A DNA stretch of 64,000 nt from Nitrobacter sp. Nb-311A. GTDB lineage: Bacteria > Pseudomonadota > Alphaproteobacteria > Rhizobiales > Xanthobacteraceae. The position numbers and the translations under genes are program-made. Positions 26,060 to 34,409 of this stretch are shown here, one piece after another. Where the stretch lies: the NCBI RefSeq assembly GCF_000152905.1, contig NZ_AAMY01000013.1, forward strand, positions 1 through 64,000. Reading direction: 5' to 3'. The notes under the pieces were generated by a model. The model ran no database searches, was not told the origin of the DNA, and worked only from the letters and a program-made list of their open reading frames with translations. How positions within the stretch are numbered: position 1 is the stretch's first letter; every line of letters begins with the position of its first letter.

Positions 26060-27142
26060 TCAGGCAACCGCCAGCGTCTTTTCGAGATTTGGCCGCAGCA
26101 CGTTCCCCATCAGGTCAAGGGAGCGTTCGAGCAGTGGAAGCGGCAAGAAGCCGAAGAATGCGGACAATGCGTTGAGGTAAGTCACGCCGAGTTCATCGTG
26201 CAGCGTCATGAACTTCTCCGCGCAAGTTTCGGGTGATCCCGCAATCACCATGTCGCGATAAAAGTTTTCCGGCTCCAGGCCCGCTTCGTCGATAACGCCT
26301 TCGCGCTTGAACAGACCGAAGCCCTTCAGCCGCGTGGTCAACTTCTCGATTGTCGGCCACAACTCCTTGCGTGCTGACGCATCCGATTCGCTGACATAGA
26401 CAAAGCGTCCGAACGGCACTTTTGCGGGATCACCGCCGGCGTCGACATATGCGCGCATCAGCCGGCGCTGGTTTGGCATGCTGATGATGCCGTGACAGAT
26501 GATCTTGTGACCGTTCTTCGTTGCCCACGCGGCGGTCTCGTTGGTGTTGGTGCCGACATAGATCGGCGGGTGTGGCGACTGGATCGGCTTCGGTTCGATC
26601 GAGTGAGCGGTATCGCCGAATGGGATCTTGCCGGCCGCCCAGGCGCGGGGCAGGAATGTCAGCATATCCTTGAAATGATCAGCGGTGCCTTCCGGATCGA
26701 CGCCGTAGGCATTGAGATAACGGGGGTTGTTGCCGCGGGAAATGCCGACGTCGACGCGCCCATCGGATAGAACGTCCAGTGTCGCGATTTCCTCGGCAAG
26801 ACGGATCGGGTTGTGCAGCGCCGCCAGCAATACAGAAAAGCCGACGCGCAGACGCCTGGTGCGCGCCAGAATGGCGGACGCCAGAATCAGAGGTGAGTGG
26901 CATCGCCGGCCCTCAACTTCCACGATGCTGCCCTGGAAGTGTTCCTCATTGAGCCAGATCCCGGTAAAGCCCAGCGCTTCGACTTTCTCGACCAAATCGA
27001 GGATTTGAGAGGTCGAAATCGATTCGAGGCCGCCGCCGCAGCCAGACAAGCCGAGCTTGAAGCATCGTGCTGCCTCGCCCGTGCCGGGCACTTGACGTCC
27101 GATTCCCGGATCCATGGTTGACGCGTATACGCTATTGGTCAT
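26060..27142 (-). CDS. LLM-class flavin-dependent monooxygenase
   Basis: About 360-residue luciferase-like (bacterial luciferase alpha-type) flavin-dependent oxidoreductase with TIM-barrel marks: LGFTGIWLNEEHFQG, RLRVGFSVLLAALHNPIRLAEE, TLDVLSDGRVDVGISRGNNP and PHPPIYVGTNTNETAAWA. The start at 27142 (MTNSVYAS) gives the family N-terminus; the extra 40 codons upstream would be encoded by the control region. A Mo-box-like palindrome ends 63 bases upstream. Its place inside the putative molybdenum regulon suggests a role in metal-chelate processing or as a Mo-independent substitute enzyme; the substrate cannot be told from sequence. Confidence 0.88.
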   Translation of the reverse strand: MTNSVYASTMDPGIGRQVPGTGEAARCFKLGLSGCGGGLESISTSQILDLVEKVEALGFTGIWLNEEHFQGSIVEVEGRRCHSPLILASAILARTRRLRVGFSVLLAALHNPIRLAEEIATLDVLSDGRVDVGISRGNNPRYLNAYGVDPEGTADHFKDMLTFLPRAWAAGKIPFGDTAHSIEPKPIQSPHPPIYVGTNTNETAAWATKNGHKIICHGIISMPNQRRLMRAYVDAGGDPAKVPFGRFVYVSESDASARKELWPTIEKLTTRLKGFGLFKREGVIDEAGLEPENFYRDMVIAGSPETCAEKFMTLHDELGVTYLNALSAFFGFLPLPLLERSLDLMGNVLRPNLEKTLAVA

Positions 27143-27204
27143 CAGAAATGTCTCGTATGCGAAATCATGCGCGGAAAACGAGTGTCGCCGCCATTGATAT
27201 ATAT

Positions 27205-27228
27205 TGCTATATATTGATGTATATAGCG
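27205..27228. promoter_or_regulatory. Mo-box-like palindrome upstream of the flavin monooxygenase
   Basis: 24-bp element TGCTATAT-N8-ATATAGCG: the seven-base half-sites GCTATAT and ATATAGC are perfectly symmetrical. It is preceded by another TATATAT run at 27198-27204. It lies 63-86 bases upstream of the monooxygenase start on the minus strand. Confidence 0.75.
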
Positions 27229-27273
27229 TACGCTGAATCAGCGGCCGCAGGCCAAAGACCAAGTTACCGCGCG

Positions 27274-27534
27274 TCAGTAGCGATGGAAAATTTCAAGTTT
27301 GTGCCTGATCGAAAAATCGTCGAGGCGCTGACCTTGAGTAGGAAACTGCCGCTCATCCCAATCAATCCGCCACTCGAGATGTTTCTCATCGAAATAGGCT
27401 TCGGGAAACGCTTGTTGAAGCAGCTCGGCCATTTCTCCGTCTCGAGGCAAAACGAACGCATGAGATGGCGCTTTTGCGAACTTATGTGCGTCCTTGGCGT
27501 GATGCATCCTGGCCTCCAACTCTGTGAATTTCAT
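27274..27534 (-). CDS. Small protein of unknown function, paralogue of the next gene
   Basis: 86-residue soluble protein from MKFTELEARMHHAKD (start 27534; the frame is open 33 codons further up without support). No family is recognised. It clearly resembles the protein encoded at 27653-27931: both have HA-(3)-P-(2)-GE-(1)-AE, then Q-(1)-AFP-(1)-A-(2)-D, then EWR-(2)-W, and a late RL-(2)-F, about 20 identities over 51 positions aligned by eye. The two genes look like one operon (118 bases apart) headed by the Mo-box-like site at 27969, and the operon is followed by the Mo-box-headed monooxygenase gene on the same strand. Confidence 0.7.
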   Translation of the reverse strand: MKFTELEARMHHAKDAHKFAKAPSHAFVLPRDGEMAELLQQAFPEAYFDEKHLEWRIDWDERQFPTQGQRLDDFSIRHKLEIFHRY

Positions 27535-27652
27535 AGTCACGTCGTCGCGTCTGCGGTTGCGACTTATGCTGACGCCACGGTTGTGCGATACGATACTGCG
27601 ATTATGACAGATGCAGCGGTGAAGCATCAGCACTTGTCAACGTGGGAGAAAG

Positions 27653-27931
27653 CTACGCCTCTCTCCGAAAAAAAGCTTCCAGTCGTGCGTTGGATTCGGC
27701 GTAGGTTCCCTTCTTCCAGGCCATGCGCCACTCACCAGCCTCGTCATCATAGCTGGCCGATGGAAATGCGAGTTGGAAATGCTCCGCCAACTCTCCGTTG
27801 GGTGGCATGTCAATGGCGTGAAGCTCACACATTTTCGTAAGCGTAACTTGAAGCGGCTCTGAATCTTTCATTTCCACATCCGTCTCAACATATCGATTGA
27901 TATCGTCGCGATAGGGTAGCGTTTGAGGCAT
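27653..27931 (-). CDS. Small protein of unknown function, Mo-box-headed
   Basis: 92-residue acidic, soluble protein (MPQTLPYRDDINRYVETD, then MCELHAIDMPPNGELAEHF and EWRMAWKKGTYAESNARLEA). No family is recognised and there is no signal peptide. It is a tandem paralogue of the 27274-27534 product. A 24-bp Mo-box-like palindrome ends 38 bases upstream of the start, a position fitting repression. Its setting suggests a role in metal handling or a binding/chaperone role, but nothing in the sequence shows a function. Confidence 0.75.
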   Translation of the reverse strand: MPQTLPYRDDINRYVETDVEMKDSEPLQVTLTKMCELHAIDMPPNGELAEHFQLAFPSASYDDEAGEWRMAWKKGTYAESNARLEAFFRREA

Positions 27932-27968
27932 GTAAGCCGGCGACCGCCAGTCCTTGGCTGCTGCAATA

Positions 27969-27992
27969 CGTTATAGTCTATTAGATATAGCG
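27969..27992. promoter_or_regulatory. Mo-box-like palindrome upstream of the paralogous small genes
   Basis: 24-bp element CGTTATAG-N8-ATATAGCG. Outer CG bases and TAT cores are symmetrical; the spacing equals that of the other Mo-box-like sites in the window. It ends 38 bases upstream of the 27931 start. Confidence 0.75.
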
Positions 27993-28175
27993 AATTACTG
28001 TCAAGATGGATCGGCGTTGAGCCGCGCGGTCGCCATCGATCTGAAGTGCTCCGCGAAACCAGAGCCTGCCGAACTCGGCGTGACGGATCGAGAGCTATTC
28101 GTCGAGAGCTTCCCGCGCGGTACGGAATCCGCGACGTCGAAGACATCCTGCGCGTACGCAGGAATGATGACGCCT

Positions 28176-28290
28176 GGAGCCTTTCCGCTTCTGATTGAAT
28201 CGGAAGCAGGGCTCTCAGATTTTGATTTGGCGCGTTTTCTTTACGCGAACCGGTATCCACTTCACAAAAATGCTCTCGCCGTGGCAATGC
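28176..28290 (-). repeat. Dispersed palindromic repeat, copy 1
   Basis: Its minus strand closely matches the plus strand at 53085-53190 over about 100 bases, including the GGTTCGCGTAAAGAAAACGCG core and the GATTTTGATT / CTGAGAGCCC stretch. It is one of several related intergenic elements in this window. It fills much of the gap between the Mo-box-headed small genes and nhaA; the remainder (27993-28175, 28291-28404) holds no recognised gene. Confidence 0.75.
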
Positions 28291-28404
28291 CTGTTGCCTC
28301 GCGGACATGATCGCGTATAAAAACGGTCAGGGTGTTTTTGCTGCATCGGGCAGCGGAAACAGGTCGTGCGTTGGTCGGGCCGCCGCGCGGAATATGCATG
28401 ACCG

Positions 28405-29772
28405 ATGGATCGACAGACTTCTCCCCGTGACCTGCCGCGGGCCCAGTTACTTGCCCAGCGAGCCCTTGCGACACTGGAGCAATTTCTGCACGTCGAGGCT
28501 GTCAGCGGCGCCGTTCTGCTGGTCGCCGCAACCATCGCTCTGATCTGGGCCAACTCCCCTTTCGCCCAAAGCTATCATGACCTCTGGCATCTGACATTCT
28601 CGTTCGGGCTTGGTCGTTTCGTTTACGCCCAATCCTTGCACTTCTGGGTCAACGACGCGCTGATGACCGTCTTCTTCGTGGTTGTCGGCATGGAGATCCG
28701 ACGCGAGATTCATGAGGGGGCGCTGAGCAAATTCAATCAGGCGGTCCTGCCTGTCGTCGCGGCGGCCGGAGGAGTCGTGGTTCCGGCCTTGATCTATCTG
28801 GCGCTGAACACCGATGTGGTGCGGGCGCGCGGCTGGGCGGTGCCGACGGCGACCGACATCGCCTTCGCGATCGGCGTACTCGCCCTGCTGGGCCGGTCGA
28901 TCCCGAGCAACGTGCGGATCTTTCTGCTCGCGCTTGCGATCATCGACGATGTGATCGCGGTGCTGATTATCGCTTTGTTCTACTCGGGCGGGCTCGAGCC
29001 GAGCGGGTTTTTGATCGCTGGCGCCGGCATCCTGACGGTCGTTGGGTTTCAACGGATCGGTGTCGGTTCGGCGTATGCTTATGTCCTTCCGGGCGCCGTG
29101 ATCTGGGCCGGCTTGTTGGTGACGGGCGCCCATCCAACTCTCGCCGGTGTCGTCCTTGGACTGATGACGCCAGTGGTGTCCATCCCTATGCGCGAACAGC
29201 CGCTAGATGCATTGTCCCGTATTGCCGAAGAGCTTCGAAATCATGACGCGGTGCCTGCGAAGGACGCGCATCGTCTGGCGCAATCCCGGCGGCAGTTGCA
29301 TCTCGCCAGTCGCGAGATATTGCCGCCGGTGGTGCGCGTGCAGACAGCGCTGCATCCATGGGTCGCTTACGGCATCATGCCTCTCTTTGCGCTGGCGAAC
29401 GCGGGCGTAAGCATTGGGGATGCGGAGTTGTTTGCGGGGGGAGCGCATTTCGTCGGGCTTGGCGTCGGGCTTGCTCTCGTGGTGGGCAAGCCGCTCGGCG
29501 TGGTTACCGCGTCCTGGTTCATGGTGTGGATGGGTTGGTGCCGGCTGCCGCCTGGTGTGTCATGGGGCGGCATCCTGCTGATTGGCTTGCTTGCAGGGAT
29601 CGGCTTCACCATGTCCATCTTCATTGCCATGCTGGCCTTCGCCGACGAGAACCTGCTTGCCACAGCGAAACTCGGCGTGCTGATGGGGTCTTCGGTGGCC
29701 GCGCTGCTCGGGCTCGGTTGGGGCGCGTTATACGTCAGAAAACTGAGAGGCCGGACGGAAACTCGCACCTGA
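28405..29772 (+). CDS. nhaA: Na+/H+ antiporter NhaA
   Basis: 455-residue inner-membrane antiporter that exports sodium in exchange for protons. The paired aspartates of the ion site are in [20 protein letters not shown], the helix IV/XI assembly region is represented by [18 protein letters not shown], and the N-terminal half contains [20 protein letters not shown], the standard NhaA opening. The C-terminal [15 protein letters not shown] is also conserved. About 50 residues longer than E. coli NhaA at the two ends, as is common in Rhizobiales. It looks intact; an IS5-type element sits 80 bases downstream. Confidence 0.95.
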   Translation: MDRQTSPRDLPRAQLLAQRALATLEQFLHVEAVSGAVLLVAATIALIWANSPFAQSYHDLWHLTFSFGLGRFVYAQSLHFWVNDALMTVFFVVVGMEIRREIHEGALSKFNQAVLPVVAAAGGVVVPALIYLALNTDVVRARGWAVPTATDIAFAIGVLALLGRSIPSNVRIFLLALAIIDDVIAVLIIALFYSGGLEPSGFLIAGAGILTVVGFQRIGVGSAYAYVLPGAVIWAGLLVTGAHPTLAGVVLGLMTPVVSIPMREQPLDALSRIAEELRNHDAVPAKDAHRLAQSRRQLHLASREILPPVVRVQTALHPWVAYGIMPLFALANAGVSIGDAELFAGGAHFVGLGVGLALVVGKPLGVVTASWFMVWMGWCRLPPGVSWGGILLIGLLAGIGFTMSIFIAMLAFADENLLATAKLGVLMGSSVAALLGLGWGALYVRKLRGRTETRT

Positions 29773-29851
29773 AATGGGGAGCGAGGATGCGTTTTTCCAT
29801 CCTGCGTTCGGCACGCGTGGCGACACCGCTATGTCCTGCTGTCGCGCGAGC

Positions 29852-30280
29852 CTAGGTCATCGACTCATTAAATCGCAACCAGATGCGGATTGAGGCGAGC
29901 TTGATGGCAGCGAGGAAGTTGTCGTCACGTTTGTCGTAGCGGGTGGCGACGGCTCGATAATGCTTGATTTTGTTGAAGAACCGTTCGACCAGGTTGCGCT
30001 TGCGATAGAGCTGCCTGTTGAAGCGCAGGGCGACGACGCGATTTGGCATCGGCTTCACATTGGCCGTCGCGCCGCGCGCGGCCAGGGTCTGGCGCAGGGC
30101 GTTGGAATCATAGGCTCGATCGGCCAGCAGCACGTCGCCGCGCTCGACGGTGTCGATCATGTCCTGCGCACTGCGCCCGTCATGGGCCTGGCCTTCGGTG
30201 ATCTTGAGGCAGATCGGCAGGCCGCAGGCATCCACCAGCGCGTGGATCTTGGTTGTCAGCCCGCCGCGCGAGCGACCCAT
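29852..30280 (-). CDS. IS5-type transposase, second frame (OrfB)
   Basis: 142-residue C-terminal part of the DDE transposase: SRGGLTTKIHALVDACGLP, the second Asp in VLLADRAYDSNALR, and the final catalytic Glu in RNLVERFFNKIKHYRAVATR. It is expected to be made as a fusion with OrfA by -1 slippage at the AAAAAAAC run (about 30297-30304 on the plus strand as GTTTTTTT). Nothing suggests decay, so the element may be active. Confidence 0.9.
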   Translation of the reverse strand: MGRSRGGLTTKIHALVDACGLPICLKITEGQAHDGRSAQDMIDTVERGDVLLADRAYDSNALRQTLAARGATANVKPMPNRVVALRFNRQLYRKRNLVERFFNKIKHYRAVATRYDKRDDNFLAAIKLASIRIWLRFNESMT

Positions 30281-30692
30281 GCAACGGGATCTGGTCTGTT
30301 TTTTTGACCGTTGGCCGCATGCTGATGCACGCGGATCGACGAGGAGTCGATCATCTGGATGTCGCCATCATAAGCCTTTGAAACCGCCGACAGAATACGA
30401 TCCCAAACGCCTGCCTTGCGCCACCGGTTGAAGCGGTTCACGCAGGTCGTATGCGGGCCGTAGCGCGCCGGAATATCCGCCCACGGCGCACCGGTACGCA
30501 GCCGCCAGAAGATCCCGTTCAGCACCCGCCGGTCATCCACCCGTGCAACGCCGCGCGATTTGTTCGGCAAAAGCGGCTGAATCACAGACCACTCGAAATC
30601 CGTCAGATCAAAACGAGCCATTCAATCCTCCTCCCTCCGGAGATTGAATCACGCCTCCCGTCCAAACGGAATCCCATTTATGGGTTCGTGAC
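29856..30692 (-). mobile_element. IS5-family (IS427-group) insertion sequence
   Basis: An 837-bp element flanked by a 4-bp target duplication CTAG at 29852-29855 and 30693-30696, typical of the IS427 group. Terminal repeats are GTCATCGACTCATTAAAT at the left and, on the minus strand from 30692, GTCACGAACCCATAAAT. It encodes two overlapping transposase frames on the minus strand joined by a slippery A-run. The stop codon of the second frame (TAG, 29852-29854 complement) is formed by the target-site duplication itself rather than by the element. Confidence 0.92.
30256..30621 (-). CDS. IS5-type transposase, first frame (OrfA)
   Basis: 121-residue N-terminal part (DUF4096-like) with WSVIQPLLPNKSRGVARVDD, the IFWRLRTGAPWADIPARYG motif and the first catalytic Asp in IQMIDSSSIRVHQHA. 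The A-run slippery site follows HAANGQK, after which the zero frame continues only about 15 residues to a stop. The full transposase requires -1 frameshifting into OrfB, as usual in this group. Confidence 0.9.
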   Translation of the reverse strand: MARFDLTDFEWSVIQPLLPNKSRGVARVDDRRVLNGIFWRLRTGAPWADIPARYGPHTTCVNRFNRWRKAGVWDRILSAVSKAYDGDIQMIDSSSIRVHQHAANGQKNRPDPVAWVARAAG

Positions 30693-30699
30693 CTAGACT

Positions 30700-30800
30700 C
30701 TGGTTCAACTGCGTTGAACCAGACTCGTCGCTTATCTTTTTGTTTGAGCATGCTCCTTTCCGAAAACCGATTTCCACGGATCATGCTCTGGAGTGGACAT
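30700..30800. repeat. Hairpin and dispersed repeat remnant beside the IS5 element
   Basis: A perfect 10-bp-arm inverted repeat (CTGGTTCAAC / GTTGAACCAG, loop TGC, 30700-30722), just outside the IS5 right end, followed by ATCTTTTTGTTTGAGCATG and CCGATTTCCACGGATCATG. The latter is of the same style as the dispersed intergenic repeats elsewhere in the window, in a more diverged form. The IS5 element inserted beside or into it. Confidence 0.55.
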
Positions 30801-30856
30801 GAAGCGTTGATCAGTTCATCCGGCTCGGCGGCGGAGCGCCGATAGGATCTCTTCAA

Positions 30857-31132
30857 TTATCGGTTCGTCCGCTCGATGACGGCCATCAACTCGGAGATCT
30901 TGCGCCGCTGATCAGTCTTGTTACCGCTTGCGATCGCGTGTTCGACGCAATGCGCCACGTGATCTTTCAGCACTTCCTCCTCGACGCGCCGGAGCGCGGC
31001 ACGCACGGCGGAAATCTGCGTCACGATGTCGATACAATAGCGGTCTTCGTCCACCATTCGGGACAACCCGCGGACCTGGCCTTCGATCCGGCTCAGGCGC
31101 TTTCGGCAGGATACCTTGATATTGTCGCGCAT
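30857..31132 (-). CDS. csoR: CsoR-family copper-responsive repressor
   Basis: 91-residue all-helical metal sensor of the CsoR/RcnR family (DUF156). The copper ligand pattern is present: Cys in [12 protein letters not shown], then His and Cys in [11 protein letters not shown] (H-x3-C), together with the [11 protein letters not shown]-terminal helix. The start at 31132 (MRDNIKVSC) matches the family; 44 additional open codons upstream cross the operator. It is divergent from the copper ATPase gene, with a clear operator between them, so it should repress both until Cu(I) binds. Confidence 0.92.
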   Translation of the reverse strand: MRDNIKVSCRKRLSRIEGQVRGLSRMVDEDRYCIDIVTQISAVRAALRRVEEEVLKDHVAHCVEHAIASGNKTDQRRKISELMAVIERTNR

Positions 31133-31141
31133 GCAGGATAC

Positions 31142-31158
31142 ATACCCCCACAGGGTAT
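31142..31158. promoter_or_regulatory. CsoR operator
   Basis: Inverted repeat ATACCC-N5-GGGTAT between the divergent csoR and copper ATPase genes. This GC-tract palindrome (TACCC...GGGTA) is the usual CsoR binding-site type. It lies 10 bases from the csoR start and 30 bases before the ATPase start. Confidence 0.75.
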
Positions 31159-31188
31159 ATACTGCAAGGGGGGACTGCGGAGATTGGA

Positions 31189-33666
31189 ATGAATACAGCA
31201 GGGCAAGCAGGGTTCCAAAATGGAAATGGCTGCGGCTGCGCGGCGGAGAATCAGACTGCGTCATCCGCCTCCATATCCAGCGAGTCGAGCTGCTGCGGTG
31301 GGAAAGCTGTGACGGTACATGCCCATGACGCGCACGCGCCTCATCAACACCACGGTTACGCCGACCATGCGGCCGATGGAGAAGTCCTTGATCCGGTCTG
31401 TGGTATGACGGTCGATCCGCAGACCAGCAAGCATCGCTTCGAGCATCAAGGCACGACGCATCACTTCTGCTCTGCCGGCTGCCGGACCAAATTCGCGGCG
31501 GCCCCGCAGTCCTATCTCGACAAATCCAAGGCGCCGCCGGCGAATGTCCCCGAAGGCGTCATCTACACCTGCCCGATGCATCCGGAAGTCCGCCAGGTCG
31601 GCCCCGGCGCCTGTCCGATCTGCGGCATGGCGCTGGAGCCGGAACTTGTGTCCCTTGACGACACGCCCAATCCTGAACTTGCGGACATGTCGCGCCGGTT
31701 TTGGATCGGGCTGGTCCTCGCATTGCCTGTAATCGCGTTGGACATGGGTGCGCATATTGCCGGAACGCATGGCTGGATCGGACCAACGCTGTCGAACTGG
31801 ATTCAACTCGCGTTTGCGACGCCGGTGGTGATCTGGGCCGGCTGGCCGTTCTTCGTGCGCGGCTGGCAATCGCTGACGACACGCAATCTCAACATGTTCA
31901 CGCTGATTGCGATGGGTACCGGCGTTGCCTATGTCTATAGCCTTGCCGCGACCGTAGCGCCTGCGATTTTCCCGCCCGCCTTTCGCGGGCACGACGGCGC
32001 GGTCGCGGTCTATTTCGAGGCGGCGGCGGTTATCACGATCCTGGTGCTGCTCGGGCAGGTGCTTGAGTTGCGCGCGCGCGAGGCAACGTCCGGCGCCATC
32101 AAGGCGCTGCTCGATCTTGCACCGAAAACCGCGCGCCGCGTCGATGTGTCAGGCGCGGATCATGACGTTGCGCTCGATGAGGTGGCCGCCGGCGACAGGC
32201 TCCGGGTTCGCCCCGGGGAGAAAGTACCGGTGGACGGCCATATCGTGGAGGGTCGCTCGTCGCTCGATGAATCCATGGTGACTGGTGAATCCATGCCGGT
32301 CGCCCGGGAAACGGGCGCAAGGGTGATCGCCGGCGCCATCAACCGGTCCGGCAGTTTCGTCATGCGAGCCGAGAAGGTCGGGCACGACACGCTGTTGTCG
32401 CGGATCGTACAGATGGTGGCGCAGGCGCAGCGGTCCCGCGCTCCGATCCAGCGCCTTGCCGATCGGGTGGCGGGTTGGTTCGTGCCCACCGTCATCGCTG
32501 CGGCCGCGATTGCGTTCGCGGTCTGGGCCTTCGTCGGCCCCGAGCCGCGTCTGGCGTTCGGCCTGGTTGCTGCGGTGAGCGTGCTGATCATCGCCTGTCC
32601 ATGCGCGCTCGGGCTCGCCACGCCGATGTCGATCATGGTGGGCGTCGGACGCGGCGCGCAGGCCGGCGTCCTGATCAGGAATGCCGAAGCACTCGAGCGC
32701 ATGGAGAGGGTCGACACGCTGGTGGTCGACAAGACCGGCACCCTGACCGAGGGCAAGCCCAAGGTCGTTGCCATCGAGGCGGCGGAAGGGGTCGAGAAAG
32801 ACGACCTGCTGCGTCTTGCCGCGAGTGTCGAACGATCCAGCGAACATCCGCTGGCGGACGCCATCGTAGCTGCGGCAAAGGAGCGCGATCTGGCGTTGGG
32901 TGAGGTGCAGGAGTTCGATGCCCCGGCCGGAAAGGGCGTGATCGGTAAGGTCGCGGGGAGAGCCGTGCTGATCGGCTCGGCGGCTTTTCTCGAATCGCGG
33001 GATGTCGCCGTTCAGGACATGGCGGCATTAGCCGATGACCTGCGCAATGATGGCGTCACCGTCGTCAACGTCGCCATTGACGGCAAGCTGGCCGGCCTGC
33101 TCGCGATCGCCGATCCCGTGAAAGCATCAACGCCCGCGGCCCTGAAAGCGCTGGCGGGCGAAGGCATCAAGGTCATCATGCTGACCGGCGACAACCGCGC
33201 CACCGCCAACGCGATCGGCAGGCAGCTCGGCATCACCGATGTCGAGGCGGATGTCCTTCCCGAGCAGAAGAGCGCCGTCGTCGCCCGGCTTCAGAATGAG
33301 GGCCGCGTCGTCGCCATGGCCGGAGACGGCATCAACGATGCGCCGGCGCTGGCCACCGCCGATGTCGGCATTGCCATGGGGACCGGGACCGACGTCGCCA
33401 TGGAGAGCGCCGGCGTGACGCTCCTCGGAGGAGACCTTATGGGCATAGTTCGTGCTCGCCGTCTCTCCGAGGCGACCATGAGCAATATCCGACAGAACCT
33501 GTTCTTTGCCTTCATCTATAATGCCGCCGGCATCCCGATCGCGGCCGGAGTTCTCTATCCGCTTTTTGGCCTGCTGCTTTCCCCCATCGTGGCCGCTGCG
33601 GCCATGGCGCTGTCGTCGGTGAGCGTCGTCGGCAACGCGTTGCGGCTGCGCGCCGTGAAGCTTTGA
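31189..33666 (+). CDS. copA: Copper-transporting P1B-type ATPase
   Basis: 825-residue heavy-metal ATPase that exports Cu(I). The N-terminus has a Cys/His-rich stretch (residues 15-60), a YHS domain ([10 protein letters not shown], then [12 protein letters not shown], about 68-110) and a heavy-metal-binding motif (YTCPMHPEV... [12 protein letters not shown], about 125-150) rather than CXXC HMA domains. The core shows GESMPV, the membrane [10 protein letters not shown] ion site, [11 protein letters not shown] phosphorylation site, SSEHPLADA nucleotide site and [10 protein letters not shown] hinge. Start 31189 follows GGAGATTGGA. Divergent csoR and the operator indicate copper induction. Confidence 0.94.
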   Translation: MNTAGQAGFQNGNGCGCAAENQTASSASISSESSCCGGKAVTVHAHDAHAPHQHHGYADHAADGEVLDPVCGMTVDPQTSKHRFEHQGTTHHFCSAGCRTKFAAAPQSYLDKSKAPPANVPEGVIYTCPMHPEVRQVGPGACPICGMALEPELVSLDDTPNPELADMSRRFWIGLVLALPVIALDMGAHIAGTHGWIGPTLSNWIQLAFATPVVIWAGWPFFVRGWQSLTTRNLNMFTLIAMGTGVAYVYSLAATVAPAIFPPAFRGHDGAVAVYFEAAAVITILVLLGQVLELRAREATSGAIKALLDLAPKTARRVDVSGADHDVALDEVAAGDRLRVRPGEKVPVDGHIVEGRSSLDESMVTGESMPVARETGARVIAGAINRSGSFVMRAEKVGHDTLLSRIVQMVAQAQRSRAPIQRLADRVAGWFVPTVIAAAAIAFAVWAFVGPEPRLAFGLVAAVSVLIIACPCALGLATPMSIMVGVGRGAQAGVLIRNAEALERMERVDTLVVDKTGTLTEGKPKVVAIEAAEGVEKDDLLRLAASVERSSEHPLADAIVAAAKERDLALGEVQEFDAPAGKGVIGKVAGRAVLIGSAAFLESRDVAVQDMAALADDLRNDGVTVVNVAIDGKLAGLLAIADPVKASTPAALKALAGEGIKVIMLTGDNRATANAIGRQLGITDVEADVLPEQKSAVVARLQNEGRVVAMAGDGINDAPALATADVGIAMGTGTDVAMESAGVTLLGGDLMGIVRARRLSEATMSNIRQNLFFAFIYNAAGIPIAAGVLYPLFGLLLSPIVAAAAMALSSVSVVGNALRLRAVKL

Positions 33667-33690
33667 AGACGAGGGGAGGCGGCTTGTTCG

Positions 33691-34128
33691 TCAGCGGCGG
33701 GAGCGTGTCCAGACCTCTCCGCTGCACAAGGCGCCCAGGCAGCCTTCCACGCGCAACGCGCCCGGTCCTGCGACAGAGACGTTGCCGGCATAGGTGTTGC
33801 CGTCATCAGCATTGTAGATCGTGCCTGACCATTTGTTAGGGCCGGTTTGCGACATGCCGTGGAACAACGGCAATCCGATCATGGGTCGCCTGGACAGCGC
33901 GGGGTTGTGATTTTTGTCGTCGACGGCAGGTCTTCCCGTCGCGGGATCGATCGGGTCGCGCAACCAGACGATGACGCCGCAAAGCCCGCTGTGGCATCTG
34001 CTGACACGAACCTTGGCGTCACCCGCTTGTGTCAGCCAGATGCCGCTGGGGCCGGGCGATGTCTGTGCGCCGGCGACGGATAACATGGCGGCAAGAATTG
34101 CAACGGCAACGCCGGATCGCATGAGCAT
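33691..34128 (-). CDS. DUF2147 secreted protein
   Basis: About 145-residue exported protein. Signal peptide: RSGVAVAILAAMLSVAGAQ, cut near residue 22. The mature part is DUF2147-like: GIWLTQAGDAKVRVS, then CGVIVWLRDP, PMIGLPLFHGM and KWSGTIYNADDGNTYAGNVS. The family is of unknown function and is often linked to envelope processes. Four Cys (two in RCHSGLC, two in GCLGALC) could form disulfides. Start 34128 follows AAGGTGG; an in-frame ATG lies 6 bases later. Its gene converges on the copper ATPase gene. Confidence 0.88.
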   Translation of the reverse strand: MLMRSGVAVAILAAMLSVAGAQTSPGPSGIWLTQAGDAKVRVSRCHSGLCGVIVWLRDPIDPATGRPAVDDKNHNPALSRRPMIGLPLFHGMSQTGPNKWSGTIYNADDGNTYAGNVSVAGPGALRVEGCLGALCSGEVWTRSRR

Positions 34129-34345
34129 GACAACCACCTTCTGAGCCCCTTGGGGTGCATAACAAAAAAATCGAATTGTGCAACGTCGATATGTGCGGCG
34201 CGCCATATCCGGTCTTGGAGAAAGCAAAGGACGTGATGGCAAGCGAGCTGCGCGTCTCGTGAATACGAAGCCTGCATGAGCGGAATACCCGGCGTTGACC
34301 ACTCTCACGTTATGGTATGTAACGGCTCTTGTAGTGCTGGCGAAG

Positions 34346-34365
34346 GAAACACCTATTGGTGTTTC
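34346..34365. promoter_or_regulatory. Inverted repeat in the sodB leader
   Basis: Perfect palindrome GAAACACC-TATT-GGTGTTTC, 44 bases before the superoxide dismutase start. It could be a regulator's operator or an mRNA leader hairpin. It does not match the Irr, Fur, Zur or Mo-box patterns I know. Confidence 0.4.
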
Positions 34366-34409
34366 TCCAGGCTCCCTTTCAATCTCCCACCAATTCGGAC
34401 AAATAACCC

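Noticed and set aside
34306-34323. Palindrome-like GTTATGGTATGTAAC upstream of sodB as a Zur or Mo-box site
   Set aside because: It is 15 bases with a different centre from both patterns; recorded only as a coincidental resemblance.
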